Positions 27,249-36,172 of a stretch of DNA of 64,000 bases are shown one piece after another. Where the stretch lies: NCBI RefSeq assembly GCF_009761815.1, contig NZ_RWIN01000122.1, positions 122,205-186,204 on the forward strand, given 5' to 3'. Both the position numbers and the translations under genes were made by a program. The DNA comes from Pseudomonas sp. PB120. Lineage in GTDB: Bacteria; Pseudomonadota; Gammaproteobacteria; Pseudomonadales; Pseudomonadaceae. Under the pieces are notes generated by a model, which was not told the DNA's origin, ran no database searches, and was given only the letters and a program-made list of their open reading frames with translations. Position 1 is the stretch's first letter; each line of letters opens with the position of its first letter.

Positions 27249-28234
27249 AAACGGGTCTCGGCCATCTGGTAGGCGGTTTCAAGGGCGACTTGCAGGCTGC
27301 CGGTGTCGATTTTTCCGCTGCCGGCCAGGTCCAGGGCGGTGCCGTGGTCAACCGACGTGCGGATGATCGGCAAGCCCAGCGTCACGTTGACGGCTGCGCC
27401 GAAGCCTTTGTATTTCAGCACGGGCAGGCCCTGGTCGTGGTACATCGCCAGCACTGCATCGCAGTGCTCCAGATATTTGGGGGTGAACAGAGTGTCGGCG
27501 GGCAGGGGGCCACGAAGGTCCATGCCCTCACCGCGCAGGCGCTCTAATGTAGGTTCGATGATGTCGATTTCTTCGTGGCCCAGGTGTCCACCTTCACCGG
27601 CGTGGGGGTTGAGCCCGCAAACCAGGATACGTGGCTGGGCGATGCCGAATTTTTGTTGCAGATCGGCGTGCAGGATTCGCGTAACCCGCTCCAGGCGCTC
27701 CGGCGTGATCGCATCGGCGATCTCGCGAAGGGGCAGGTGAGTGGTGACCAGCGCCACGCGCAAACCGCGAGTGGCGAGCATCATGACCACTTGCGCGGTA
27801 TGGGTCAGGTCGGCGAGAAATTCTGTGTGACCGGAAAAGGCGATGCCGGACTCGTTGATCACGCCCTTGTGCACAGGGGCGGTGATCATCCCGGCAAAGT
27901 GCCCGTCCAGGCAGCCTTGGCCAGCACGCGTCAGGGTTTCCAGGACAAACGCCGCATTGGCTTTGTCCAGTTGCCCGGCGATGACGTTGGCATTGAGCGG
28001 TGTGTCCCAGACATACAGGCTGTTGGCTGGCGCGGGTACATCCGGCCAGCTGTCCGGGGTGACCGGCAGCAAATTGACCGCCACGCCCAGTTGCACGGCC
28101 CGCTCAAGGAGCAGGTCGTGGCTGGTAATGGCAATCAGGGGATGTGGCTGGGCTTGCGAGGCGAGCAGCAGGCACAGGTCGGGACCTATGCCGGCCGGTT
28201 CGCCGGGTGTCAGCGCGAAACGTTTGGGTTTCAC
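27245..28234 (-). CDS. pdxA: 4-hydroxythreonine-4-phosphate dehydrogenase PdxA
   Basis: 329 residues. PdxA oxidises 4-phosphohydroxy-threonine in vitamin B6 synthesis and needs a divalent metal. The opening FALTPGEPAGIGPDL and the motifs SGHTEFLADL, NPHAGEGGHLGHEE and MYHDQGLPVLKYKGF, which carry the ligands, are present. It overlaps surA by 4 bp and rsmA by 4 bp in the conserved lptD-surA-pdxA-rsmA order. Confidence 0.96.
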   Translation of the reverse strand: MKPKRFALTPGEPAGIGPDLCLLLASQAQPHPLIAITSHDLLLERAVQLGVAVNLLPVTPDSWPDVPAPANSLYVWDTPLNANVIAGQLDKANAAFVLETLTRAGQGCLDGHFAGMITAPVHKGVINESGIAFSGHTEFLADLTHTAQVVMMLATRGLRVALVTTHLPLREIADAITPERLERVTRILHADLQQKFGIAQPRILVCGLNPHAGEGGHLGHEEIDIIEPTLERLRGEGMDLRGPLPADTLFTPKYLEHCDAVLAMYHDQGLPVLKYKGFGAAVNVTLGLPIIRTSVDHGTALDLAGSGKIDTGSLQVALETAYQMAETRL

Positions 28235-29553
28235 TGTGCTGCCTGGTCTGCACCAGGGAGTTTGATCTCTACGTACGCTTCGTCACGGATCTGACGCAGC
28301 CAGGTTTGCAGCTCTTCGTCGTATTTGCGGTTACGCAGTACGGTCATTGCTTGCTGCTCACGAGCCTGGGCGGTGCTGTCAGTGGCGCGACGGCCAAGGA
28401 CTTCCAGAACGTGCCAGCCATATTGAGTCTTGAACGGCTTGGACAGCTGACCTTGCGGGGTCTTGGCCATCACTTCGCGGAACTCGGGAACCAGTGCGTT
28501 CGGGTCGATCCAGTTCAGGTCACCACCGTTGAGGGCGGAACCCGGGTCTTCCGAGTAGCTTTTTGCCAGGTCGCCGAAATCTTCGCCCGCTTCAATTCGG
28601 GTGTAGAGCGACTGGGCCAGGGCCTTGGTTTTTTCTTCGTCGCGAATCGGGCTCGGTTTGACCAGGATGTGACGCACATGCACTTCGTCACGCATCTGGG
28701 TATCGCCGCCACGCTTCTCGAGGATCTTCAGAATAATGAAGCCGCCTGGCGTGCGCATTGGCTGAGTCACGTCGCCGATAGCCATGGTGCTCAGCATGCG
28801 ATCGAAGGGCGGTGGCAGTTGAGCGGCTTTACGCCAGCCCATGTCGCCGCCTTCCAGTGCAGTTTCGCTGGCGGATTTGGCGATTGCCATCTGACCGAAG
28901 TCAGCGCCTTGCTTGAGCTGCTGGTAAACCGCGTCGGCCTGTTTGGCGGCATTCTGAATCGCGTCGGAGTTAGCGCTTTCCGGCGTAGGAATCAGGATGT
29001 TGGCCAAATGGAATTCTTCGGATAGCTGCATTTTGCCCAGGTCGGAAGCGAGGAAGTTCTTCACTTCCTGTTCGGAGACCTGGATGCGCTCGGCCACACG
29101 ACGCTGGCGCACACGGCTGATGACCATTTCACGGCGAATCTGGTCACGGGCGTCGTCGTAAGACAGACCGTCGTGAGTCAGGGCTGCGCGGAATTGATCC
29201 ACGGTCATGTTATTGCGCTGGGCAATGGTGCCGACAGCCTGGTTCAGTTCTTCGTCGGTAATGCGGATGCCCGAACGTTCGCCGATCTGCAGTTGCAGGT
29301 TTTCGACGATCAGGCGCTCAAGCACCTGCTGATCCAGAACACTGGCTGGCGGTGCGGCGGTACCGCGTTTGGCGATGGTTTGCTGAACCTCATGAACACG
29401 TTGGTCCAGTTGGCTCTGCATGACCACGTCGTTGTCGACGATGGCCACCACTTTATCGATGGACTGAACCGCGGCGTTGGCCGCGGTACCCAGGAACAGC
29501 GCGCCCAGCATCAGCGGGCGCAGACAATCAGAAAGCTTGGTCTTCACGTTCAC
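28231..29553 (-). CDS. surA: Periplasmic peptidyl-prolyl isomerase and chaperone SurA
   Basis: 440 residues. SurA escorts outer-membrane proteins, including LptD, across the periplasm. It has a signal peptide (MLGALFLGTAANA, cleavage near 27), an N-terminal chaperone domain (residues about 30-165), then two parvulin domains (about 175-275 and 285-385, each with an HxLI/HILV strand) and a short C-terminal helix. Start: GTG at 29553 with AAGG about 6 nt upstream; GTG 29547 is also possible. The start lies 26 bp inside the lptD coding end, coupling the chaperone to its client. Confidence 0.95.
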   Translation of the reverse strand: MNVKTKLSDCLRPLMLGALFLGTAANAAVQSIDKVVAIVDNDVVMQSQLDQRVHEVQQTIAKRGTAAPPASVLDQQVLERLIVENLQLQIGERSGIRITDEELNQAVGTIAQRNNMTVDQFRAALTHDGLSYDDARDQIRREMVISRVRQRRVAERIQVSEQEVKNFLASDLGKMQLSEEFHLANILIPTPESANSDAIQNAAKQADAVYQQLKQGADFGQMAIAKSASETALEGGDMGWRKAAQLPPPFDRMLSTMAIGDVTQPMRTPGGFIILKILEKRGGDTQMRDEVHVRHILVKPSPIRDEEKTKALAQSLYTRIEAGEDFGDLAKSYSEDPGSALNGGDLNWIDPNALVPEFREVMAKTPQGQLSKPFKTQYGWHVLEVLGRRATDSTAQAREQQAMTVLRNRKYDEELQTWLRQIRDEAYVEIKLPGADQAAQ

Positions 29554-32341
29554 GATAACCTTGAATGCCTTTGTCGAGGAAGCTCTCTACTTTGGCGCCA
29601 GTGAGGCCGCCGAGTCCCTTCAGAACAATTTGGAGGAATACGCCGTGGTCGCCTTTCTCGTTTTGCGGGGCTTCCTGACTGAATTCGTCATAAGAAACCC
29701 AGTAACGGTTGATCAGGCGCAGTTTCCAGCAGCAGTTGTCGTACTCGAAACCACCAAAGGCCTCAAGTGTACGGTTGCGGTTGTAGTCGTACTGCCAGCG
29801 ACTGATGGCGTTCCACTGCGGCACGACCGGCCAGATCACCGAGAAGTCGTGCTGTTTGATTTTGTAGTAGTCCTTCACGTAACCAGGTTGGCCCGGGGTG
29901 CCGTAGTCACCGCCGCCCACCGACCATTTACCGGTGTTCTGGTCGTAACGGACCTGGTCATTACGATAGCGGTAGCCGGCGTTGATGACCTTGTTCGGGT
30001 TGTCTTCAGGCTGGTAGTGGAACATCGCGCTGCCCGAGCGAGGGCTGCGGCTGTCCGGGTCCCAGTTGTAGTCGGCGGTGGTGCGCCAATCGCGGTTCCA
30101 GCGATATTCGTATTCCAGTGCGTACGGTGAGACGTTGGAATGCGCATCGGCACGGGTATTGGCATCGATACCTGGCAGCTGGACTTCGCGATCCTTGAAG
30201 TACAAGGCCTGGCCAACACTGATGCGTTGACGTTCGAAGCCGTTGTCTTCGATCCAGCGGTTGGTCACGCCCAGCGACAGTTTGTTCTCGTCACCGACGC
30301 GGTCGGAACCAGAGAAGCGGTTGTCGCGGAACAACGACGCGTAGTTGAAGGTGTATTCGCCGGTGTCGAACACAGGAATGTCTTCCTGGTCCTTCTCTGG
30401 TACATAGAGGTAGTACAGGCGCGGCTCAAGGGTCTGGCGATAGTTTTTGCCGAACCATTGGGTATTGCGGTCGAAGTACAGGCCGCTGTCGATGCTGGCG
30501 ATCGGTACCGAACGGTTCTGATTGCTGCCGAAATGACCGTTGATATTTTGAGTGCCGGCTGCCGCTGCGGCTGCATCCTGAGCATCGATCTGGCTTTTGC
30601 CAATACTGTCCAGATCCAGTTGGTACTGGGTGTACTGGTACTTGAGTTTTGGTGTCAGGAAACCATACGTCCAGTTCATCGGCATGCTGATGGACGGTGC
30701 AAGGTTGAGGCGGTCGCCGTTGGCGCGTGCCAAACCTTGAACGTTGGTGTCCAGTCGCGGCGTGACGTTGCCGTCTTCGTCGGTGAAATTGCCGTTCCTC
30801 AAATCCCGATCAAAACGCACGACTTCTGTTTCGTAATCGAGGTTCAAGCCGCTCGGGTGAGTCGGCAACTGACCGTTGAAAGTGATCTGCGGCAAGCGGT
30901 CATACGGCGTGATGTTCGACACAGTCGCCAGCTGATAAGCCTGTGCGTTCACACGAGCGACGTAGCTGTCACCACGGTAGCTGACCGAGCCTTGCTGATT
31001 CACATAGTCAGCGCTTTTCACGCCAATCTGATCAGTCTGCAGATCCTGGAAGTAATACGGATCGCTGATCTTGGTGTAATCAACCTGGGTGAATACGCGT
31101 GAATCAAGACCACCCTTGTGCTGCCAGTTATACATGTAGCGATTTTTCTGATAATCGCTCTGCTTGCTGCGGTCGGTGTCTTCGTCGTTGAGGTACGCAG
31201 CGCCGAACTGGCCTTCGCTGGACTTGGTCAGGTAGCGGAACTCGCCTTCCATCAACAGGCCGTGCTTGCTCATGTAGCGCGGGTACAACGTGGCGTCGTA
31301 GTTCGGCGCCAGGTTGAAGTAATACGGTGTAACCAGCATGAAGCCGGTATCGCTGCCGGTGCCGATGGTCGGCGGCAGGAAGCCCGACTGGCGACGGTCG
31401 TCGATCGGGAAGTAGATGTACGGCGTGTACAGAACCGGAATGTCCTTCACGCGCAGCGTCACGTTGGTCGCGGTACCGAAACCGGTGGCCGGGTTCAAGG
31501 TGATGTTGTTGCCCTTGAGCTGCCAGGCATTGCTGTTCGGTTCGCACGTGGTGTACGTACCATCCTTGAGGCGGATGATCGCGTTTTCGGCACGCTTGGC
31601 GTACAGCGCATTACCGCGGATACGGGATTTGTGCATCACGTATTCGGCGTTGTCGACCTTGGCTTCACCCGTGTCGAGCTGCACGTCTGCGTGGTCGCCC
31701 ACGATCAGGGCGCCGTTGTCGCGGATGCGCACGTCGCCATTGAGTTCGGCGCGGCTCTCGGCCTGATACAGGCTGGCTTCGTCGGACTCGACCTGCATGC
31801 TGCCCTGACGCAACACGACGTCACCGGCCAGCGTGCCGACCTGGTCTTCCGTGTTGTAGCGGGAAGCCTTGGCACCGATGAAGGTCGGCGCGTCACTTTT
31901 GTTCGTCTTGTCATTCATGCCAGGACGAATTGGTTCGATATAGGAACCAGAGCAGTAAGGACCTGTTTCGGCCAACTGCGCAGCTGTGAGATTCTCGCGG
32001 GGAACCCAGTCGAGGTGACTGTAGTCTGCACTGCGCGACTTCAAACCGCGACCTTTGGACTCGGTCACGAGCGCAGGCTTGGCGCCGGTCTCTTCGGTTG
32101 AACCGCTCTGGGCTGCGGCTTCGCCGGTGTCGCTGACTGCGCTGCCTTCATGGACAGGGCGCGGTGGCAATGCCGCCGCTGGCGATTTTGGCGCACAGTT
32201 CCAGGCACCCGAAGCAGAGACTGAGCAGTCATACTGTTCCGCGGCGACCACGAATGAGGTGGCTAGAGGTTGCAGTGCCAGCAAACTGCCGGTTACCAAC
32301 AACGGAAATTTTTTACGAAACGCGGGGGATTTCAATGCCAT
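29528..32341 (-). CDS. lptD: LPS-assembly protein LptD
   Basis: 937 residues. LptD forms, with LptE, the outer-membrane translocon that inserts lipopolysaccharide. It has a signal peptide (about 1-33, ending TSFVVAAEQ), an OstA/LptA-like periplasmic domain (about residues 140-290) and a C-terminal beta-barrel rich in aromatic strands. The paired cysteines near the C-terminus (DNCCWKLR) and N-terminal cysteines (YDCSVS, ASGAWNCAP) fit the essential disulfide system. The N-terminal extension with its Ala/Pro-rich segment is typical of Pseudomonas. Start ATG 32341 was chosen because it opens the signal peptide. First gene of the operon, divergent from amgK by 130 bp. Confidence 0.96.
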   Translation of the reverse strand: MALKSPAFRKKFPLLVTGSLLALQPLATSFVVAAEQYDCSVSASGAWNCAPKSPAAALPPRPVHEGSAVSDTGEAAAQSGSTEETGAKPALVTESKGRGLKSRSADYSHLDWVPRENLTAAQLAETGPYCSGSYIEPIRPGMNDKTNKSDAPTFIGAKASRYNTEDQVGTLAGDVVLRQGSMQVESDEASLYQAESRAELNGDVRIRDNGALIVGDHADVQLDTGEAKVDNAEYVMHKSRIRGNALYAKRAENAIIRLKDGTYTTCEPNSNAWQLKGNNITLNPATGFGTATNVTLRVKDIPVLYTPYIYFPIDDRRQSGFLPPTIGTGSDTGFMLVTPYYFNLAPNYDATLYPRYMSKHGLLMEGEFRYLTKSSEGQFGAAYLNDEDTDRSKQSDYQKNRYMYNWQHKGGLDSRVFTQVDYTKISDPYYFQDLQTDQIGVKSADYVNQQGSVSYRGDSYVARVNAQAYQLATVSNITPYDRLPQITFNGQLPTHPSGLNLDYETEVVRFDRDLRNGNFTDEDGNVTPRLDTNVQGLARANGDRLNLAPSISMPMNWTYGFLTPKLKYQYTQYQLDLDSIGKSQIDAQDAAAAAAGTQNINGHFGSNQNRSVPIASIDSGLYFDRNTQWFGKNYRQTLEPRLYYLYVPEKDQEDIPVFDTGEYTFNYASLFRDNRFSGSDRVGDENKLSLGVTNRWIEDNGFERQRISVGQALYFKDREVQLPGIDANTRADAHSNVSPYALEYEYRWNRDWRTTADYNWDPDSRSPRSGSAMFHYQPEDNPNKVINAGYRYRNDQVRYDQNTGKWSVGGGDYGTPGQPGYVKDYYKIKQHDFSVIWPVVPQWNAISRWQYDYNRNRTLEAFGGFEYDNCCWKLRLINRYWVSYDEFSQEAPQNEKGDHGVFLQIVLKGLGGLTGAKVESFLDKGIQGYREREDQAF

Positions 32342-32471
32342 CTTATTAGTCCGGGCTTCCTGCGTGCCATCTGCCCGCGGTGTGGGCCGCACGCCTCTCG
32401 ATGGTCTGAAAAAGATGCTGGATAATAAAGCATGACCCGCTTGACGGCTAGCGCCGTCGGAGACCCTTGCA

Positions 32472-33491
32472 ATGCCTGACCAAGATGTACGTTTGCAACA
32501 CCTTAAAGTTTGGCTCGATGAGCAGTTGGCGACCCTCTTTGCAGAGCAAGGCTGGGGCGCCGTACCCCCGGCCACGTTGATCGCGGCCAGTAGCGATGCC
32601 AGTTTTCGACGCTATTTCCGCTGGGAGGGCGAGGGCAGAAGTTTCATCGTGATGGACGCGCCTCCGCCCCAGGAAAACTGCAAACCCTTCGTGGATATCG
32701 CTTTTTTACTGGCGAAATCCGGAATTAATGTGCCGAAAATTTATGCCGAAGACTTGGAGCGCGGGTTTCTTTTGCTCAATGACCTGGGCAACAAGACTTA
32801 CCTGGACGTGATCGACAGCGAAAACGCCGACGATTTGTTCGCGGATGCCTTGCAAGCGCTATTGGCTTTTCAACAGTTGCCGATGGTTGCACCGCTGCCG
32901 AGTTATGACGTGGCGTTGCTGCGTCGCGAGCTGGAACTGTTTCCAGAGTGGTACGTAAAGCGTGAATTGGGCATTGAGTTCGACGCGGCCCAGCAGTTGC
33001 TCTGGCAACAGGTGACCGACTTGCTGATCGACAGCGCCCTGGCCCAGCCGAAAGTCCTGGTGCATCGCGACTACATGCCGCGCAACCTGATGCTCAGCGA
33101 GCCCAATCCCGGGGTGCTCGATTTCCAGGATGCAGTCTACGGCCCTGTGACCTACGACGTGACGTGCCTGTTCAAGGACGCCTTCCTCAGTTGGCCCGAA
33201 GAGCGTGCGCGCGGCTGGCTGGAAAACTATTGGCAGCAAGCGGCGGCGCAGGGCATCCCGGTGCAGCCCGACTTCGAAGACTTCCTGCGTGCCAGCGACC
33301 TGATGGGCGTGCAGCGTCATCTGAAAGTGATCGGCATCTTCGCCCGCATCTGCCACCGCGACGGCAAGCCGCGCTACCTGGCCGACGTGCCGCGCTTCTT
33401 TGCCTATATAGAAGCCGTGATCGCCCGTCGTCCTGAACTGGCTGAACTGGATGTGTTGCTGCTGAGCCTGCGTGCCGGAGCGAATGCATGA
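32472..33491 (+). CDS. amgK: Anomeric sugar kinase AmgK (MurNAc/GlcNAc)
   Basis: 339 residues with the aminoglycoside-phosphotransferase fold. AmgK phosphorylates MurNAc at C1 in the recycling pathway that bypasses de novo UDP-MurNAc synthesis and gives pseudomonads intrinsic fosfomycin tolerance. The catalytic loop HRDYMPRNLML and the following LDFQDAVYGP metal-binding Asp are present, and the opening SSDASFRRYFRW is family-typical. Its stop overlaps the murU start by 4 bp, matching the known amgK-murU pair. Confidence 0.92.
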   Translation: MPDQDVRLQHLKVWLDEQLATLFAEQGWGAVPPATLIAASSDASFRRYFRWEGEGRSFIVMDAPPPQENCKPFVDIAFLLAKSGINVPKIYAEDLERGFLLLNDLGNKTYLDVIDSENADDLFADALQALLAFQQLPMVAPLPSYDVALLRRELELFPEWYVKRELGIEFDAAQQLLWQQVTDLLIDSALAQPKVLVHRDYMPRNLMLSEPNPGVLDFQDAVYGPVTYDVTCLFKDAFLSWPEERARGWLENYWQQAAAQGIPVQPDFEDFLRASDLMGVQRHLKVIGIFARICHRDGKPRYLADVPRFFAYIEAVIARRPELAELDVLLLSLRAGANA

Positions 33492-34159
33492 AGGCGATGA
33501 TCCTGGCGGCAGGTAAAGGCGAGCGCATGCGGCCGTTGACCCTGACAACGCCCAAACCGCTGGTAAGAGCAGGCGGCGTGCCGCTGATCGAGTACCACTT
33601 GAAGGCCTTGGCCACGGCGGGTTTTACCGAGGTGGTGATCAATCACGCCTGGCTCGGCCAGCAGATCGAAAGCTATCTGGGAGACGGCTCGCAATACGGC
33701 ATGCGCATCCAGTACTCGCCGGAAGGTGAGCCGCTGGAAACGGGCGGCGGGATTTTCCGTGCGCTGCCGTTGTTGGGCGACGACGCCTTCCTGGTGGTCA
33801 ACGGGGACATCTGGACGGACTACGATTTCAGTGTGCTGCATCAGCCCATCACCGGGCTGGCGCATCTGGTACTGGCGGACAACCCTGCCCACCACCCGAA
33901 GGGCGATTTCAGCCTGATCGACGGGCAGGTTCATGACGGGCAGCCAGAAACACCGACCCTGACCTACAGTGGTATCGCGGTGCTGCACCCGCAGTTGTTC
34001 GACGGTTGCACGGCGGGGGCGTTCAAGCTTGCACCGCTGCTGCGCAACGCAATGGAGCACGGGCAAGTGACGGGCGAACATTTGAAGGGGCATTGGGTGG
34101 ATGTCGGCACTCATGAGCGTCTGGCGGAAGTGGAAACCTTGATAGAAGCGAGACACTGA
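33488..34159 (+). CDS. murU: N-acetylmuramate 1-phosphate uridylyltransferase MurU
   Basis: 223 residues, nucleotidyltransferase fold. It converts MurNAc-1-phosphate and UTP to UDP-MurNAc. The nucleotide loop MILAAGKGERMRPLT opens the protein, and the VNGDIWTDYDF motif holds the metal-binding Asp. It is coupled to amgK by an ATGA overlap, supporting MurU over a mannose-1-phosphate guanylyltransferase. Confidence 0.92.
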   Translation: MKAMILAAGKGERMRPLTLTTPKPLVRAGGVPLIEYHLKALATAGFTEVVINHAWLGQQIESYLGDGSQYGMRIQYSPEGEPLETGGGIFRALPLLGDDAFLVVNGDIWTDYDFSVLHQPITGLAHLVLADNPAHHPKGDFSLIDGQVHDGQPETPTLTYSGIAVLHPQLFDGCTAGAFKLAPLLRNAMEHGQVTGEHLKGHWVDVGTHERLAEVETLIEARH

Positions 34160-34160
34160 T

Positions 34161-34928
34161 ATGTTGTGGCCAGGGACTCTGATTGGAGCCGGAGCGGGTT
34201 TTTTCATTGCCAGCATTCCGGGGGCCATGCTCGGTGCTTTATTGGGGCAAGCGCTGGATCGGCGCCTGCACCTGCAGAGCTGGGGGCAATTGCGTGAAAA
34301 GCTGGGCGGACGTCCGATGTTGCGCAACGATGAACTGTTGTTCGTGTTGCTGGGGCGGTTGGCCAAGTCTGATGGGCGGGTAACGGATGGTCACATCCAG
34401 CAGGCCCGTCAGGAAATGCAAGCGTTGGAAATGCACGAGTCGGCGCAGCGACGGGCGATTGCCGCGTTCAACCGCGGCAAGTCGGGCGATGACGCGTTGC
34501 GCGGTTACCTGCGACGCCTGGGGGCTCAACCCCATGCGGCGGAGGGAGTCTTGCGTGCCTGCTGGCGAATGGTCTGGGCTGATGGTCGCGCCGGGACCCG
34601 TGAGCTGGCACTGATCAAGCAATGGGGGAAATGGCTGGGGTGGTCGTCCTATCAGGTCCAGGGCCTCTCGGCAGACTACGAGCCGCAGAAGCGTTCATTG
34701 GTGAACAGCGCGCCGACCTATCAGGATGCCCTGCGTCTGCTGGGCGTGTCCGCCACCACCGAACCCGCGCAGATTAAACGTGCCTATCGGCGCCTGCTCA
34801 GCCGTCATCACCCGGATAAAATTGCCGGCAGCGGTGCGACGGCGTTGCAGGTGCGCGAGGCCACCGATAAGACGCGCGAACTGCAGAGCGCTTACACGTT
34901 GATTCGTGAGCGACGGAATTTTCGGTAG
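34161..34928 (+). CDS. djlA: DjlA-like membrane-anchored J-domain protein
   Basis: 255 residues. An N-terminal hydrophobic segment (WPGTLIGAGAGFFIASIPGA) is followed by a TerB-like helical domain (about 50-155) and a C-terminal J domain with the HPD tripeptide (YRRLLSRHHPDKI). This is the DjlA layout, a co-chaperone that brings DnaK to the inner membrane. It starts 2 bp after murU, so it is probably in that operon, although a role in recycling is not known. Confidence 0.85.
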   Translation: MLWPGTLIGAGAGFFIASIPGAMLGALLGQALDRRLHLQSWGQLREKLGGRPMLRNDELLFVLLGRLAKSDGRVTDGHIQQARQEMQALEMHESAQRRAIAAFNRGKSGDDALRGYLRRLGAQPHAAEGVLRACWRMVWADGRAGTRELALIKQWGKWLGWSSYQVQGLSADYEPQKRSLVNSAPTYQDALRLLGVSATTEPAQIKRAYRRLLSRHHPDKIAGSGATALQVREATDKTRELQSAYTLIRERRNFR

Positions 34929-34960
34929 TCGTAAAGATGAGTGTTGCCAGTTATGACGCT

Positions 34961-35090
34961 ATCGCCAGCAGGCTGGCTCCCACATTGGATTTGTGAACGA
35001 CTGAGATCCTCTGTGGGAGCAGGCTGGCTCCCACTTTGGATTTGTGAACGACTGAGATCCTCTGTGGGAGCCAGCCTGCTGGCGATGGGC
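34961..35090. repeat. REP cluster with a 51-bp tandem duplication
   Basis: Unit 34971-35021 and unit 35022-35072 are near-identical 51-mers (ACATTGG against ACTTTGG, plus the last base), each with a REP core GGCTGGCTCCCAC, a spacer containing GTGAACGACTGAGATCC and the inverse TGTGGGAGC. A further inverted arm CCAGCCTGCTGGCGAT closes the cluster. It lies between the convergent ends of djlA-like and the DUF3530 gene. Confidence 0.85.
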
Positions 35091-35103
35091 GCAACGCGGT
35101 CTA

Positions 35104-36099
35104 TCAGTTCGCCACATTCTGCGGACTCAACCAGCCACGTACCCGGCGCACCAGCTGTTCCTGTTCTGCCTTGGTGTCACCAGGCAATGCCTTCAAAGAG
35201 ACTTGGCTAAACGCCGACGATTTCAACCGTTTGCTCGCTTGCAAACGCTCCAGCGCAGCATTGCGATCCAGCGGTTTGTCCTTGTAAAAAATATCGGCGG
35301 CGGGCAGCTTCAAGGTCGGCGTCAGTTCGGCCAGCCCGGGCTTGGCGGTGACGGGTGTCTGTGCCGCCACCATCACCAGTTTCTCCACTTGCGATGGCTG
35401 CTTCTCGCTCAAATAGCGTGTGGCCCAGTAAGCGCCGGTGCCATGCCCCAAGATGACGATGCGGCGGGCGCTTTGCGATTCGGCATAGGCGACGGCGGCG
35501 TCGATGCGCGCGAAGATGCGCTCGGCGTCGGCCTTCGTTTGCTCCTCGGTGGTCTCGGCCACTACCTTATCAGCCACCTCCGCTTCACCGCCTGCCGCTT
35601 GTTCGATGGGGGCGGCGGTGGTCGAGTCCTTGGTGTCGGTGTTGGCCGCTTTGGGCGCGGGTGCCACTTCGACGACGCGTGGCGCAATGGCATCGCTTTG
35701 CAGGTCCGGCAAGGTGATACTCAGGCTGCTCCACTCGACGTCGGGCAATGTGCGTCGCAACGGGCCGATTGCTTGCGGCCAGTCAACGGTTTCGCCGGCG
35801 CCCGGGATGATAATCACCGCGCCTTTGGGTTCGGCGGAATTGGCCGGTTTCCACAAGGCCAGAAATGTATCGGCGCCCGCTTGCAGTTGTTGCTGTTCCT
35901 GAACGGGGATTTTGCGCTCCAATGCGCTCGCTTCTTCCTGACTACGCTCAATCAGCGGCTGGCGGTCGGCCGGTTTTTCTTCCGCGGTTTTTTCCGCAGG
36001 AGCGGGTGCTGGAGTGGCAGCCGCCTCGACGGAAAAAGCGCAAGGCAGGATCAGCGACAGGCACAATGCTGGCAGCGCCAGGCGGTAGACAGGGGGCAT
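35104..36099 (-). CDS. DUF3530 family secreted alpha/beta-hydrolase-like protein
   Basis: 331 residues. It has a signal peptide (about 1-27), then an Ala/Pro/Glu-rich region to about residue 65 and an alpha/beta-hydrolase core. The nucleophile elbow reads GHGTG (218-222), with Thr221 where a hydrolase has Ser, so classical esterase activity is doubtful. A 50-residue low-complexity insert (about 140-190) splits the core. It is divergent from agtS, 73 bp between starts. Function is unknown, and a relation to the agt system is only positional. Confidence 0.8.
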   Translation of the reverse strand: MPPVYRLALPALCLSLILPCAFSVEAAATPAPAPAEKTAEEKPADRQPLIERSQEEASALERKIPVQEQQQLQAGADTFLALWKPANSAEPKGAVIIIPGAGETVDWPQAIGPLRRTLPDVEWSSLSITLPDLQSDAIAPRVVEVAPAPKAANTDTKDSTTAAPIEQAAGGEAEVADKVVAETTEEQTKADAERIFARIDAAVAYAESQSARRIVILGHGTGAYWATRYLSEKQPSQVEKLVMVAAQTPVTAKPGLAELTPTLKLPAADIFYKDKPLDRNAALERLQASKRLKSSAFSQVSLKALPGDTKAEQEQLVRRVRGWLSPQNVAN

Positions 36100-36172
36100 C
36101 GGATATTCCAGGCCAGAGGTTATTCCGGCAGCCTAATGGGTTGGTCAGTATTTGTCAGTGTGTGAGACTTCA

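Noticed and set aside
29554..32341. Rearrangement suspected in the long lptD extension
   Set aside because: The Ala/Pro-rich N-terminal extension is normal for Pseudomonas LptD, and the reading frame is intact.
34971..35090. Possible CRISPR-like array
   Set aside because: Only two tandem copies, no spacers, and REP cores inside; it is a REP duplication.
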